A stretch of 64,000 nt of DNA from NCBI RefSeq assembly GCF_020523965.1, contig NZ_JAJAPX010000005.1, forward strand, positions 62,001 through 126,000, read 5' to 3'. Positions 35,901 through 42,178 of this stretch are shown here, one piece after another. Below the pieces are notes generated by a model. It did no database searches. It was given only the letters and a program-made list of their open reading frames with translations, and had not been told where the DNA came from. Origin of the DNA: Neotamlana sargassicola. Lineage in GTDB: Bacteria > Bacteroidota > Bacteroidia > Flavobacteriales > Flavobacteriaceae. Within the stretch, counting starts at the first letter, position 1. Every line of letters starts with the position of its first letter. The position numbers and the translations under genes were made by a program.

Positions 35901-37865
35901 ACTACACTAGATTGTTATGGAGATTCAGATGGCAGAATTACCGTATCAGCCATTGGAGGTCAAGGTAGTAATTATAGTTACACATTAAATATGTTGTCAC
36001 CAACAGTTAGTAGTTCAGGACCACAGACCTCTCCGATTTTCGAAGGTTTAGTAGCGGGAACTTACAATGTAACTGTAACCGATGGTTATAATTGTGTAGG
36101 CACATCAGCAGATATAACCATAACACAGCCAGATGAAGTTATGGCAAGTTTAGTAACAACAACTACACAAACATGTACCACCGACGCCACGTTAACATTA
36201 AGTGCAACAGGCGGAACAGGAAGTTATGAATACAGTGAAACATCAGATTTTGCAATTATTTTAGGCACATTTGCATCATCAACTACATTTGCTGTAACCC
36301 CAGGAACTTATCAGTATTATGTGCGCGATGCTAATGCATGTACCTCGAATGTTTCTAACGAAATAACAATAGATCCTTTACCAGATTTAGAAATTGAAAT
36401 AGATGCAGAAAACGCCACTATTAATTGTTATGGCGACCAAACAGGAGTTATAATAGCAACAGCGCAAGGTGGTTTAGGTAATTATATTTATACTTTAGAA
36501 GATAGCACAGGAAATGCAATAACACCAGTAACCCAAGATAGTCCAGGTATATTTACAGAATTACCAGCAGGGATTTATCAGGTACGAGTAAATAGTGGAG
36601 ACTGTTTAGAAACTAGTTCGTTAGTTGAAATTACTGAACCTGACGAGCCATTAACCGCAGTTTTTGATGTAACCAATGTGCTTTGTGCAGGCGATAATGA
36701 TGGTATGTTAGAGATTATAGCCTCAGGAGGCACAGGGCAAATAAAATATGCAATTTCACCAAGATTAGATCAGTTCTTCGATACGCCAATTTTTACAGAT
36801 TTATCACCAGGGACTTATCAAGCCATAGTACAAGATGAGTTAGGGTGCTTTGTATTGTATGACTTTACTGTTACCGAGCCAGACTTTGTATCTATAAGTA
36901 TTGTACCAGATTCCATTTATCCAGAAGCGTGTACAGGAGATCAAGACGGAGAGTTTAGTATCGAGATTGCTGGAGGCGAAATGCCATATAGCGTTACACT
37001 AGATGATGTAAACGGAAGTTATTTTACAGGAACCGCAACACAAACACAGTTTGATTTTACAGGATTATCTGGAGGAGATCATATTGTATACGTTATCGAT
37101 TCTAATGGATGTGAATCAGAATGGAATATAACATTCCCAGAATCTGTAGAAATTATAGCCGACCTTGAAATTGAGTATTGTACAAATGGTATAGATGCTA
37201 CAAGTAACATGGTTATGGTAAATGTAGATGATACAGAAATAGATTTATCAGAAATAGATTATTCATTAGATGGCGGTAGCTATCAAACCGAAAATGTATT
37301 TACAGATTTAGCATCAGGAACACATTTTATTACAGTAAGACATTCAAACACCTGTGAAGAGATTATAGATTTCGAAATTGAAAACTATAACCCATTAGCG
37401 GTTTCACTTGCTCAAGGTGATATGAACGAAATTGTAGCCACTGCAACTGGTGGTTCTGGAAATTATGAGTTTACTTTAAATGGAGATAGCCAAGGAAGCG
37501 ATAATGCTTATTTTATATATGCTTCTGGGGATTATACAGTAACCGTAACCGATAGTAATGGTTGTGTGGCAACTACAACGGCTTATTTTGAGTTTATAGA
37601 TGTCTGCATTCCTAATTACTTTACCCCGAATAATGATAACGATTTAGATACTTGGGGACCAGGATGTGTTGGACAGTACCCTAATATTACTTTCGATATT
37701 TTTGATAGATACGGGCGAAAAGTAGCAACTCTTGCCGCAAACGATTCATGGGATGGTAATTACAAAGGTAAGCCACTGCCAACAGGAGATTATTGGTATG
37801 TTGTAAAGCTTAATGATAGTAGAGATAACAGAAGTTTTGTTGGACATTTTACTTTATACAGATAA
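23985..37865 (+). CDS. sprB: SprB-like giant gliding adhesin, T9SS type-B substrate
   Basis: The protein is about 4,626 aa from the ATG at 23,985 (MKKNYFFKNFLVMLFALFCL, signal ending FGQ); another ATG lies four codons earlier. Domains in order: an N-terminal beta-rich region, a DUF11-type repeat near residues 358-518 (YTIGFQNTGNDNATNLIIRD), Ig-like segments, then tens of SprB repeats, each with Cys-x-G-x-x-D-G and GGTxPYxYSxDG patterns. A lectin-like domain interrupts them near residues 1,191-1,385. The last 87 residues form the gliding-associated sorting domain (PNYFTPNNDNDLDTWGPG, then WDGNYKGKPLPTGDYWY). It should be secreted by T9SS and moved along the surface as an adhesin. F. johnsoniae SprB is longer (about 6,500 aa). 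sprF follows 6 bases later. Confidence 0.92.
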   Translation: MKKNYFFKNFLVMLFALFCLNVMFGQNLVPFSPRYDQAIKGDILLIGNSNVGIHPTNPYNGNDSNDRINAAVHVDIDGDSSTFNSSSADLDVPDDVTCYQVVYAGLYWSAVVNGDDPISDIKFKVPGGSYVDITGTEVYYQNASNNNNSNTYVYYHDVTSMVSALANPEGTYAVANISSLVGRKPNSEGLSAGWSLFVVYQDPLLPSKYITSFDGFTRITSTISETFPVSGFRTIPTGPVRAEFAFSTIEGDRRYSGDYLRLNGNTIDATNSAGTVIRPGNNFFNSTVSYIDPVTNTPELFTARNPNGSNTLGFDAGIISIPNAGNSVIANDATSATISLGSNQDIYYYYFSAFAIEIIAPNIVLTKIVEDEFGNDIRDQEVSLGDELYYTIGFQNTGNDNATNLIIRDILPENVIFNYPTDLGVLPPGVTVQSYDASTREIIFEVDESVVEENDPVTEIRFMVTVVSSCSLLNDACSNIISNQAFSTYQGTINTEFTISDDPSFATNTGCLLTPGATNFLADINCTFEEEVILCGASTTLTAGAGYDSYSWSTSPSGTPVIGTEQTLTVTQTGTYYVHNTATAPCQSIDQVFEVITFGAGVTNPLIPFADEVVVCPNDGKDLPNFYLCGANDTRLIETGITDTTSIIWEKLDESSCTAVANQDCANEDASCTWNQVTTGPDFTIDTDGQYRLTLNYDGGCFNQFYFNVYTNILNPTVTASDIYCTTSGEIRVGGVPTGYEYSIDGTNYQESNVFTVTTAGLYEVFIRQIGVSPNPCIFSVPDVQVRERDFTVSTIINQPLCYGELGSVVLAANDVRPQYFFSVYQGATLVNSVGPINDNNYTFSNLSPGTYTVNVSTEDGCTYSEDIEIINPPELTVTAALTTPLTCTDGEITIYPVGGTPPYSYFINSTTVFQGTPTYTVTSAGTYNIRVVDYNNCSAETSITVEDIEVPTHTVSSTNILCYNDNTGEINFNVADANGFTVDYSIDNGVTYSNSSTFSNLSSGTYSTIVRYTLNGAECLSDTRDITITQPDSALTASSGVSELAGCGPSGEGAVRITNPQGGTPPYEYSFDNQATWVTTNEAYVNPGTYTLYIRDSNGCIYAMPDVVLDSEPVAPTITVGDPDFNCDGSANATVTVNNEDNNTFSYTYYLDGVENTNTTDPKTFLDVSEGSHVITVEYKLEDVPTFSNLLTEDFGYGETNVESPGVDFYIFESQVRPGDGRAAISVNDGEYSVTYNIESPFGAWWNPVDHTSGNRSTFGRYLLVNIGDPSTTAGISLDDNFYKKRITDVIPNQPIRVNLFVANVIRANRNRIEPDLLLAVLDPTTGNIVSSITTGNIPENNQWNEYNIELNPGNNTELDFVVRTNIFGINGNDIAIDDINVFQLPVSCVTEVDFPFVVDSGNAFTADITGVKDVSCSGASDGEITIAVENFDATNGYQYSVDGGATWVTETTSPHTITGLSAAVYDLQIRYDAAADTCEFSFTPEISEPAPITLNVDVTPPTCLDGATLEASSTGGTAAYSYELLEDSTLNLVATFPANGVLANVVAGNYVVRVTDAQGCTTTTPVNITDPTGPTATINVTTGYCYSAGTGVTLEVNTSGGLSPYEYNINGGAFTSNNVFSNLTPGNYDIIVRDSNGCTFALDTETIEPELQLNAAVTKGLDCTTSPDAEIEISYTGGYTPYVSYEVSTDGTTYTAITPTPSASPFTYSVSADGSYYFRITDAENCVAEASVVINPITNPTATETTVNPLCNGDSNGSVQIVASSGTAPYEYNFDSAGFTTTSLYENLSEGTYAYQVRDANGCIYDGSVTLIAPVTLTTTHTVTEFSCNVSNTFESAQITINVPTTGTSPYLYSFNGSNYSATNTLTINDNGSDQTITYSVRDANGCVFSDSVTVTALNPPSDIVFSATTVTCLATTSDVTLTATDGVGVLTYSIQAPASATSNTTGASTGTFTGLAPDTYIFRVTDENNCYYEESFTVLPVTNIVATANLNTDVACFGDSTGAVTFSISNFGGSYSYTLDGGTTVITGQTANSIPLTGLAAGTYTIEVTDEATGCTDTASVTVSQPANALTLSATTTNVYCDDDTSQITVSASGGTPNYTYAAVISGASAPALASYSSNNVVTVDTNSATDLTWDVYVKDNNDCITFTTVTITADAQPTLDPITPQCYVGNDLTINLTGTVSVGTAMYSMGSGFQTSPTFTITAPGTYTFTIQDGNGCTASQTLVVNPQLQANALLTKDITCAAPTDATIDVDISGGSTSYSTFEVSTDSGSTYTAFTPTLSGSSFTYTTTTAGTYMFRITDSAGCEVETNEVIVTTPVNPSITSVVQTAAITCSGESNAAISVTVDNTLGTPPYVINVFNNTTGTDYGTQTAGLAAGNYTITVTDSKGCTDTDTITITEPAPVSLSYTVTPITCGAGGVSLGTITINSVSGGTPNYTYHVTGVNGYDNAIANQTGSSVVFEVVDFGLYEVIITDTNGCTAIVQDILVASPPDDLDISVSAPPADCSTGGSATVAIGTPLTGSGPFHFAIYTGSGMVYTSPTTAPWQDEDSPGQTTFYNLVPGATYTFVVYDEATMCYYYEQADIPIPTNSTLTTSNVVPNNITCTGSADGNVSFDILSSYGVPTDVTYDIRESLSLNPTGISGSASVPANGTISVTNLGPLDFGNYIIVITEDAGATNAGCGVVTTEFNITESAILLSVSASVSENANCNNLGTIIAVGQNGTSPYEYQAVVTGNTPDPSGWGTSNAFNLAGDETYDIYIRDAYGCEQFDTIYLPIDAEPTIDNLATQCYVGSPLPITITGTTYNGNATYSIGGAYQNDPNFTLNTPGTYTLSIQDDNGCIVSTTYTVEPQLQLNADLTKDLDCTITPDGTIVLTPSGGTGVGPYTYEVSINGGVFAVIASDTYTVTTSGTYEFRVTNSQSCQATSNIITVEPLGTPVATEIHTDIRCNGGSDGTITVTASGTEGPYEYSIDGGSTFLTSNVFTGLAPNTYSVVVRDSKSCVSAPVSVTLTEPTIVAASPTLTQGLTCDASNASQAATITVTASGGTSPYTYSFDGGTSFSSNNIYTTNTPGDVFIVVMDSNGCLSATETQNVPTLDPPTDLNFSSTDITCINTTSDVTLTTTGGVMPVSYAILEPASATSNTTGDSTGTYTGLLPDTYLFEVTDANGCTYQESYTVNPVTNITVSGLLVSDVSCNGSTDGEVTFTVSNFSSTYSYSLDGGTTVITAQTANDIVLTGLPTGTHTIDITDEATGCTATSSVTVSEPTTVSLAETSNINANCNTGAQVTVTATGGTSPYTYAFVEDGTTPVAGDYTNSDSAILDPSVNTNWDVYVLDVNNCPAMIDVTITTDPLPTVTLPSFASNQCNLTGDPYTFTVSNTTGIAPFEYSIDGGNSYQTSDTFTVNAPGTYTVTVKDAYGCTATSTNTIEIYNALGVTPELTTVPSCTDDDGVITVNATGGSGTYSYSISPSPATISLSGNVFSGVPSGTYTITVTDDVTMCTNSASVTVEAATPVTFTAASTDVSCNGGSDGTITVDLPASNNNPIYTYEITAPIVVSAQTSNVFTGLTAGTYTVQVNSGRGCVETANVVVNEPNTIMVAAPTVVEYACNTGVNAVNYASITVTNVTGGSSNYTIYEFIKSGNVVQYGANASYTESDFSGGTYTINVYDDNGCVGSTTATISPFTSLESIDVTVDNAITCTNDEDITVTVNSTGPAPTNLEFTVQDIDASGVYGGVYNQTNTTGVFTGLPIGNYSITVVNLDTNCTLETIHYVNDPNTFTLEIDSVVNVTCFSDADGSVDVTFIDRVPTPTDESGAFSYTVFDSTGATVTAGTVANAGPTTISGLASGTYTITANLTNTPYCTVSQNFTIDAPTEALTITETHTEITCISGNNDGSISVVASGGWLDYEYQLETLTGTIIVPYGSETTFEDLIANDYVVSVRDASGCIASVNVVLENPDPIVVTAIPDATTLDCYGDSDGRITVSAIGGQGSNYSYTLNMLSPTVSSSGPQTSPIFEGLVAGTYNVTVTDGYNCVGTSADITITQPDEVMASLVTTTTQTCTTDATLTLSATGGTGSYEYSETSDFAIILGTFASSTTFAVTPGTYQYYVRDANACTSNVSNEITIDPLPDLEIEIDAENATINCYGDQTGVIIATAQGGLGNYIYTLEDSTGNAITPVTQDSPGIFTELPAGIYQVRVNSGDCLETSSLVEITEPDEPLTAVFDVTNVLCAGDNDGMLEIIASGGTGQIKYAISPRLDQFFDTPIFTDLSPGTYQAIVQDELGCFVLYDFTVTEPDFVSISIVPDSIYPEACTGDQDGEFSIEIAGGEMPYSVTLDDVNGSYFTGTATQTQFDFTGLSGGDHIVYVIDSNGCESEWNITFPESVEIIADLEIEYCTNGIDATSNMVMVNVDDTEIDLSEIDYSLDGGSYQTENVFTDLASGTHFITVRHSNTCEEIIDFEIENYNPLAVSLAQGDMNEIVATATGGSGNYEFTLNGDSQGSDNAYFIYASGDYTVTVTDSNGCVATTTAYFEFIDVCIPNYFTPNNDNDLDTWGPGCVGQYPNITFDIFDRYGRKVATLAANDSWDGNYKGKPLPTGDYWYVVKLNDSRDNRSFVGHFTLYR
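28941..34290 (+). repeat. Higher-order tandem repeat in sprB: about 1.74 kb, seven SprB modules per unit
   Basis: Three consecutive super-units begin with related modules at about 28,941, 30,681 and 32,550 (LQLNA/LQANA, then TK). They end before a fourth related start near 34,285. The spacings are about 1,740, 1,869 and 1,735 bases. Within each, a module beginning PPSD/PPDD/PPTD and a module around QCYVG or QCNLTG recur at matching offsets. Confidence 0.75.
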
Positions 37866-37871
37866 AAGATT

Positions 37872-38849
37872 ATGAAAAAATTAATAGCATATTTACTTTT
37901 TATAGTCTTAGTAAAAGGCTATGCACAAGAAATGAATTTACCGGTTTTTACACAGTACTTAGCCGATAATAACTTTGTAGTTTCACCAACTTATGCAGGT
38001 ATTGGTGATAATTTAAAAATTAGAGCCAATGCCTTAACACAATGGGTAGGCATAAAAGATGCTCCCGATAACCAATCTGTTTATGGCGATTTTAGAATTT
38101 CAAATCGTACAGGTTTAGGACTCTCGTTTTATAACGATAAAAATGGCTATACGTTGCAAACAGGGGCTAAATTCTCGTTTGCTCACCATTTAACTTTAGA
38201 TTACTACAGTAAAATGTATTTATCTTTAGGGCTTTCGTATAATTTTAATAGTTTTAGAATTGCGGTAGAAAAAATAAATGCAGATAACCAAAATCCAACA
38301 GGATTACCGGCTTTAACAGATGATAGACGTAGAGGAAATAATAATTTCGATGTTGGTGCATTGTTTAGATTAAAAGGCTTCTTTTTAAGTTTTAATGCTA
38401 ATAATATTTTAAGTAAAGATATTGAAGACGAAATTACTGAGCTCGAACCTAATTTGCTTTTAAATTTTCAAGTGTATTCTGGTTATACTATTGCTGGACC
38501 TAAAAAGAGTGGGTTGGAGTTTGAGCCATCTGTGTTTTACCAATTTTTTGCCAGCGACCGCCGTTCGAGTACCGATATTAATTTTAAAGTTAGAAAATAC
38601 AATCGTAACGAAGATTATATTTGGGGCGGTATATCTTACCGTTATTTAAACGATCAGTTTTTAAAACCTCTTAATATTGGGCCTATGCTTGGGTTTAAAA
38701 AATCGGTATTATATTTTGGTTATGCCTACCAAGTTACTATAAACGATTTAGCGAGTTATAACTCGGGAACTCATGTGGTTACTATTGGTTTAGACTTTTT
38801 ACAAGGCATTAGTAATTGTCCATGTGTGCAGAGTGCAGTGCATAAGTAA
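37872..38849 (+). CDS. sprF: SprF: PorP/SprF-family outer-membrane protein for SprB secretion
   Basis: The protein has 325 aa. A signal peptide ends in GYAQ. The barrel shows family features: PVFTQYLADNNFVVSPTYAG, LTQWVGIKDAPDNQSVYGDF, and a C-terminal strand VVTIGLDFLQG. PorP/SprF proteins are T9SS-associated outer-membrane proteins; SprF is needed for SprB to reach the surface in F. johnsoniae and is thought to act with type-B sorted substrates. It lies 6 bases after sprB and ends exactly where the convergent YceI-like gene ends (no spacer). Confidence 0.92.
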   Translation: MKKLIAYLLFIVLVKGYAQEMNLPVFTQYLADNNFVVSPTYAGIGDNLKIRANALTQWVGIKDAPDNQSVYGDFRISNRTGLGLSFYNDKNGYTLQTGAKFSFAHHLTLDYYSKMYLSLGLSYNFNSFRIAVEKINADNQNPTGLPALTDDRRRGNNNFDVGALFRLKGFFLSFNANNILSKDIEDEITELEPNLLLNFQVYSGYTIAGPKKSGLEFEPSVFYQFFASDRRSSTDINFKVRKYNRNEDYIWGGISYRYLNDQFLKPLNIGPMLGFKKSVLYFGYAYQVTINDLASYNSGTHVVTIGLDFLQGISNCPCVQSAVHK

Positions 38850-39431
38850 TTACAGTGTTGATAGCGATAAATTAAATAAAACATTAATAGTATTATCTAC
38901 TTTTACCATACCAAGTAATTTTTTTGGAGGTTCCAAATTGTATTGTAAAATATCAATTTCAATATTGCCTTTTACTCGAACATTGTTGTTGCAGGTTTTT
39001 TCAATAATTACAGGAATTTTAAATTGTTTACTAATACCGGCCAATTCTATTGCAAGCTGTACTAATAATTTGTTATCAGATTGTTTTTCAACTTCGAGCA
39101 GATTAATGTAAATATTAGGGTAAGTTTTCGATTTTAAAAGTGTTCTAAAATCCTTATTCATTATTTGGTTTCCGCAATCGAAAAAAGTATTGTTTAGTTT
39201 TAATTCAGCTTTATTAAATGTCATTTTTTGATTATCTATTGCAGAAAAATCTACTGAAATGTCATGATTTAATTTCGCGATGTTATAGTTACAGTAAAAT
39301 TGACTAACATTTGTTTTACCTTTTATAACCAAAGTACTTTCAGGGTTAATTTTTATAGTCGTATTATTTTTAAAATTGTTTGATAAACTTAATTGAAGAA
39401 TGACTGTAATTAATAGGATAATAACTTTCAT
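38850..39431 (-). CDS. YceI-like periplasmic/secreted protein
   Basis: The protein has 193 aa with an N-terminal signal segment (MKVIILLITVILQLSLSNNF). The body is a divergent YceI-type lipocalin barrel: NPESTLVIKGKTNVSQFYC, MTFNKAELKLNNTFF, MNKDFRTLLKSKTYPNIYI and a terminal strand similar to its neighbour at 40,818. YceI proteins bind polyisoprenoid or amphiphilic ligands in the periplasm. It follows the porin gene but is separated from it by a long terminator-like hairpin, so expression may be uncoupled. Its sequence is considerably drifted from the other YceI copy in this cluster. Confidence 0.78.
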   Translation of the reverse strand: MKVIILLITVILQLSLSNNFKNNTTIKINPESTLVIKGKTNVSQFYCNYNIAKLNHDISVDFSAIDNQKMTFNKAELKLNNTFFDCGNQIMNKDFRTLLKSKTYPNIYINLLEVEKQSDNKLLVQLAIELAGISKQFKIPVIIEKTCNNNVRVKGNIEIDILQYNLEPPKKLLGMVKVDNTINVLFNLSLSTL

Positions 39432-39452
39432 AATTTTAAGAATAAAAAATTA

Positions 39453-39508
39453 AAAACCTTAATATTAAAATAGCTTTTAAGATTTAAATATTTTAATATT
39501 AAGGTTTT
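39453..39508 (-). terminator. 20-bp perfect hairpin between porin and YceI-like genes
   Basis: Arms at 39,453-39,472 and 39,489-39,508 are perfect reverse complements with a 16-base loop. On the minus strand a T-rich run follows. It lies 18 bases after the porin stop and about 20 bases before the YceI-like ATG, so it likely terminates or attenuates transcription. Confidence 0.75.
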
Positions 39509-39526
39509 ATTGAAAACTAATTCAAT

Positions 39527-40792
39527 TTAAAAACTTATTACAGCCTCTAACATTAATCCACTAAATTTAGCATCGTCGTAAAGGCTTCCAGCGGTAAAAC
39601 CGTCGTAAGTTTGGTTTACATATTCAGCTTTAATTAAAATGTTTTTCGTCATAAACCAACCGGCACCAAGTTGAGTCCTGTTAATGGTTATATCTTCACC
39701 ACTCGTATCGTCTGCATTGACAGTATTATATCGCGCACCAACAAATAGGTTTTCGTTTTTACCAAATCTATAAATCAATTCTCCAGCTAATTGTGTTGCC
39801 GTTCTTTCCTCAGAACCTATTGCGTTTCCGCTTGAGGTTTCAAACGTACCAAAGAACTCTAAACCTTTATATTTTACAAAAGGGTTAATCATTATAGCAG
39901 AGATTTTGTTACCAAATGCAGGGTTATAACGTCCAGATCTAAAATTATCGCTTGTTGCATCGGCATCTTGTAAAACGCTATAATATCGAGATCCACCTCT
40001 ATCTGCGGCATATAAATAGGAATTGGGAACATAACCTGTGTTGTAAACAGATCCTGTTAATCTAAATCTTAAATCTTCGTTTAATTGCTTATCGTATCCT
40101 AATTTAGCAACAAATGAGGCACCACCAGTATCACCATCAGATGCTTTTACAGATTGGTTTAATTTACCGTTTGTAAAACCAACCATGGCAAATAAACCTT
40201 TGTTAGTGTTGTAATATAATTCGGCACCTACCTCTGTTGTAAACGCATCCATAATTAAGTTTCCAACAAAAGGATTAAAAATAGCTTGTGCATTATCGGT
40301 TCGTCTAAAGTGCGCATCACCGTAATTGGTTTCCATATGTCCAATTTTAATAGTTGCATTCTTCATAAAACCTTCTAAAAAACCTTCACTAATAAAGTCT
40401 AGTTTGTCTATTTGAAAATATCCGCCTTTTACGTAAGGTTCTGTGTGGTGTCTTGAAGATAAATAAGTTCTTAAATGCATTCTAACACCGTCGTATAAAG
40501 CTACATCCAAATCTAAGTTAGCCGTAGCTAAATTAAAGTTATAGCCAATTTCAGCGAGTTCAGTATCACCAGAATTTTCTTGGTCTATAGCTTGAAATTG
40601 TAATGTAGATGAACCTCCAACTCGAACTTTAACGCCATCAAAGGTTGAATCGCTGTCTTTAGGAGCTTCAAACACATTTACACCGTTTTTATCTGGTTGT
40701 CTGTAATTATCTAATTGTCTGTTTTGTGCAAATAAACTAAAACTAAGCAGCACAACTAATAATGTGATTGATGTTTTAAATTTTGTTATCAT
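39527..40792 (-). CDS. Outer-membrane porin-like beta-barrel protein
   Basis: The protein has 421 aa. A signal peptide ends in LFAQ. The remaining sequence consists of alternating amphipathic strands with many Tyr, Asn and Gly (AELYYNTNKGLFAMVGFTNG, LAGELIYRFGKNENLFVGAR) and ends in an aromatic residue (EAVISF), the usual terminal strand of a 16-18 stranded barrel. It resembles flavobacterial phosphate-selective-porin-like proteins, but I would not assign a substrate. It lies between two YceI-type genes and starts 25 bases after the first, so the three form a cluster read from 41,396 leftward. Confidence 0.8.
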   Translation of the reverse strand: MITKFKTSITLLVVLLSFSLFAQNRQLDNYRQPDKNGVNVFEAPKDSDSTFDGVKVRVGGSSTLQFQAIDQENSGDTELAEIGYNFNLATANLDLDVALYDGVRMHLRTYLSSRHHTEPYVKGGYFQIDKLDFISEGFLEGFMKNATIKIGHMETNYGDAHFRRTDNAQAIFNPFVGNLIMDAFTTEVGAELYYNTNKGLFAMVGFTNGKLNQSVKASDGDTGGASFVAKLGYDKQLNEDLRFRLTGSVYNTGYVPNSYLYAADRGGSRYYSVLQDADATSDNFRSGRYNPAFGNKISAIMINPFVKYKGLEFFGTFETSSGNAIGSEERTATQLAGELIYRFGKNENLFVGARYNTVNADDTSGEDITINRTQLGAGWFMTKNILIKAEYVNQTYDGFTAGSLYDDAKFSGLMLEAVISF

Positions 40793-40817
40793 GATTATAT
40801 AATTTTAAGGTTGTTTT

Positions 40818-41396
40818 TTATTTAAAAATTGAATTAAATTTTATGGTAATTTCATCGCCTGTAGTTACTGTACCAAATAAAGCTGTGGGAGGTTCAATAT
40901 TAAATTCACTCATTTTAAACGTTTTTTCACCAGTTAGTTTTACTTTATTAGTTGAGGTGCTTAGGTTTAAATTTAGAGTTATCATTTTTTTAGTTCCAGC
41001 TATGGTTAAATAGCCAGTTGCTTCTACATTAAAATTTCCTTCGGACTTTGCTACAACGTTATCCGCTTTAGTAAGTGTAAAACTTATATTTTTATACTTT
41101 TTAGTTTGTAGTGCTTTATAAGTGTTTTTATCCATTGCAGATTTGCCACTTTTTAAAGTTTCTGTGGGAACAGAAACGTTACAAGTTTTAATTTCACCAG
41201 AATTTACACTGGAAAAACTAATGTTGCCGGTATACGAAGTTGTAGTAATATGCCAATCGTGAAGGCTAGAAGTACCATAAACACTAAGGGTAGATTCACT
41301 AGCTAATTGGTACTCTTGCGAGAACATAATGCTGGAAACAAACGCAAATAAAACACAAACTTTGTATTTTATTTTTAAGGGTGCTAAATAGGTCAT
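40818..41396 (-). CDS. YceI family protein
   Basis: The protein has 192 aa with a hydrophobic signal segment ending SIMFSQ. Typical YceI features are visible: TLSVYGTSSLHDWHITTTSY, a central MDKNTYKALQTKKYKNISF, and the closing GTVTTGDEITIKFNSIF. The family forms a lipid-binding periplasmic barrel. It is the first gene of the cluster; a palindromic operator candidate lies 52-67 bases upstream. The substrate is unknown. Confidence 0.9.
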   Translation of the reverse strand: MTYLAPLKIKYKVCVLFAFVSSIMFSQEYQLASESTLSVYGTSSLHDWHITTTSYTGNISFSSVNSGEIKTCNVSVPTETLKSGKSAMDKNTYKALQTKKYKNISFTLTKADNVVAKSEGNFNVEATGYLTIAGTKKMITLNLNLSTSTNKVKLTGEKTFKMSEFNIEPPTALFGTVTTGDEITIKFNSIFK

Positions 41397-41716
41397 ATCG
41401 TATTGTTTTTATTTACTCCAAAGGTCAGTATTAACCGAAAGATTAATTATGACATTTGTCATATTTGAAAAAAACAATTCTAAGAGAGAGGTTTAATAAA
41501 AAACAGTATTAAATTAAATTATCTCAAAAATTAAACGATATTCATTTAAATTGTTTTAAGGAAATTATAACGTTTTATATGAGGTAAAAACATTAATTTT
41601 ACCGCATTTGCAATCCTTTATTTTTTTGAAAATTTATACTCAATAAGAATATTATGGGTATTAAAAAGTGTATTTAAAGCAAAAATTTTATATTGAAGTA
41701 TATTTAAGCCCTTAAC
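41397..41716. other. Divergent intergenic region between YceI and DsbD-domain genes
   Basis: About 320 bases without a gene. It contains the palindrome at 41,448-41,463 and a near-consensus -7 element for the minus-strand cluster (GACCTTTG, 41,426 to 41,419). For the plus strand only a weak TATATTTA at 41,699-41,706 precedes the gene at 41,717. The rest is AT-rich with no further structure that I can support. Confidence 0.55.
41448..41463. promoter_or_regulatory. Palindromic operator candidate (TATGACA-TT-TGTCATA)
   Basis: The two 7-base arms are perfect reverse complements with a 2-base spacer. The site lies just upstream of the -7-like element of the YceI-porin cluster, where a dimeric regulator of Crp/Fnr or similar type could act. 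The regulator is not in the window. Confidence 0.5.
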
Positions 41717-42166
41717 ATGAAACATAAACTAATATTAGCGTTATTAATTTTAATTGGATTTAACGGATTTTCTCAAATTTTAGAACCCGTAAAATGGTCT
41801 ACAAATGTTAAAAAAATATCAGATTCGGAATACGAATTAATAGCAACAGCCACTATTGATGCTGGTTGGCATTTATATTCTCAAAACGTGCCAGAAGGAG
41901 GTCCAATTGCTACAACTTTTACATTTAATAGTTCAAAAAATTATTTAAAAAAAGGAAATACTTCAGAAGAAAAAGGTCATACCATTCACGATAAAATTTT
42001 TGATATGGAAATAAAATTTTTCGAGACAAAAGCAGACTTTAAACAACGTGTTAAACTAAAATCGATAGCACCATTTAAAATAAATGCGACTGTAGAATTT
42101 ATGGCTTGTAATGACCGTCGATGCTTACCTCCAACGGAAGTAGATTTAATTTTTAACATTAAATAG
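41717..42166 (+). CDS. Stand-alone DsbD N-terminal (alpha-like) domain protein
   Basis: The protein has 149 aa: a signal peptide ending GFSQ and one DsbD N-terminal domain. It is a clear paralogue of the first 150 residues of the next gene: both contain [28 protein letters not shown] and [10 protein letters not shown]. The two cysteines in the ACNDRRC segment match the redox pair of the DsbD alpha domain, so it may exchange electrons with periplasmic partners. It lies 12 bases before the full-length dsbD, so the pair are co-transcribed and arose by tandem duplication. Confidence 0.88.
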   Translation: MKHKLILALLILIGFNGFSQILEPVKWSTNVKKISDSEYELIATATIDAGWHLYSQNVPEGGPIATTFTFNSSKNYLKKGNTSEEKGHTIHDKIFDMEIKFFETKADFKQRVKLKSIAPFKINATVEFMACNDRRCLPPTEVDLIFNIK

Positions 42167-42178
42167 TTTGTTTTAATA

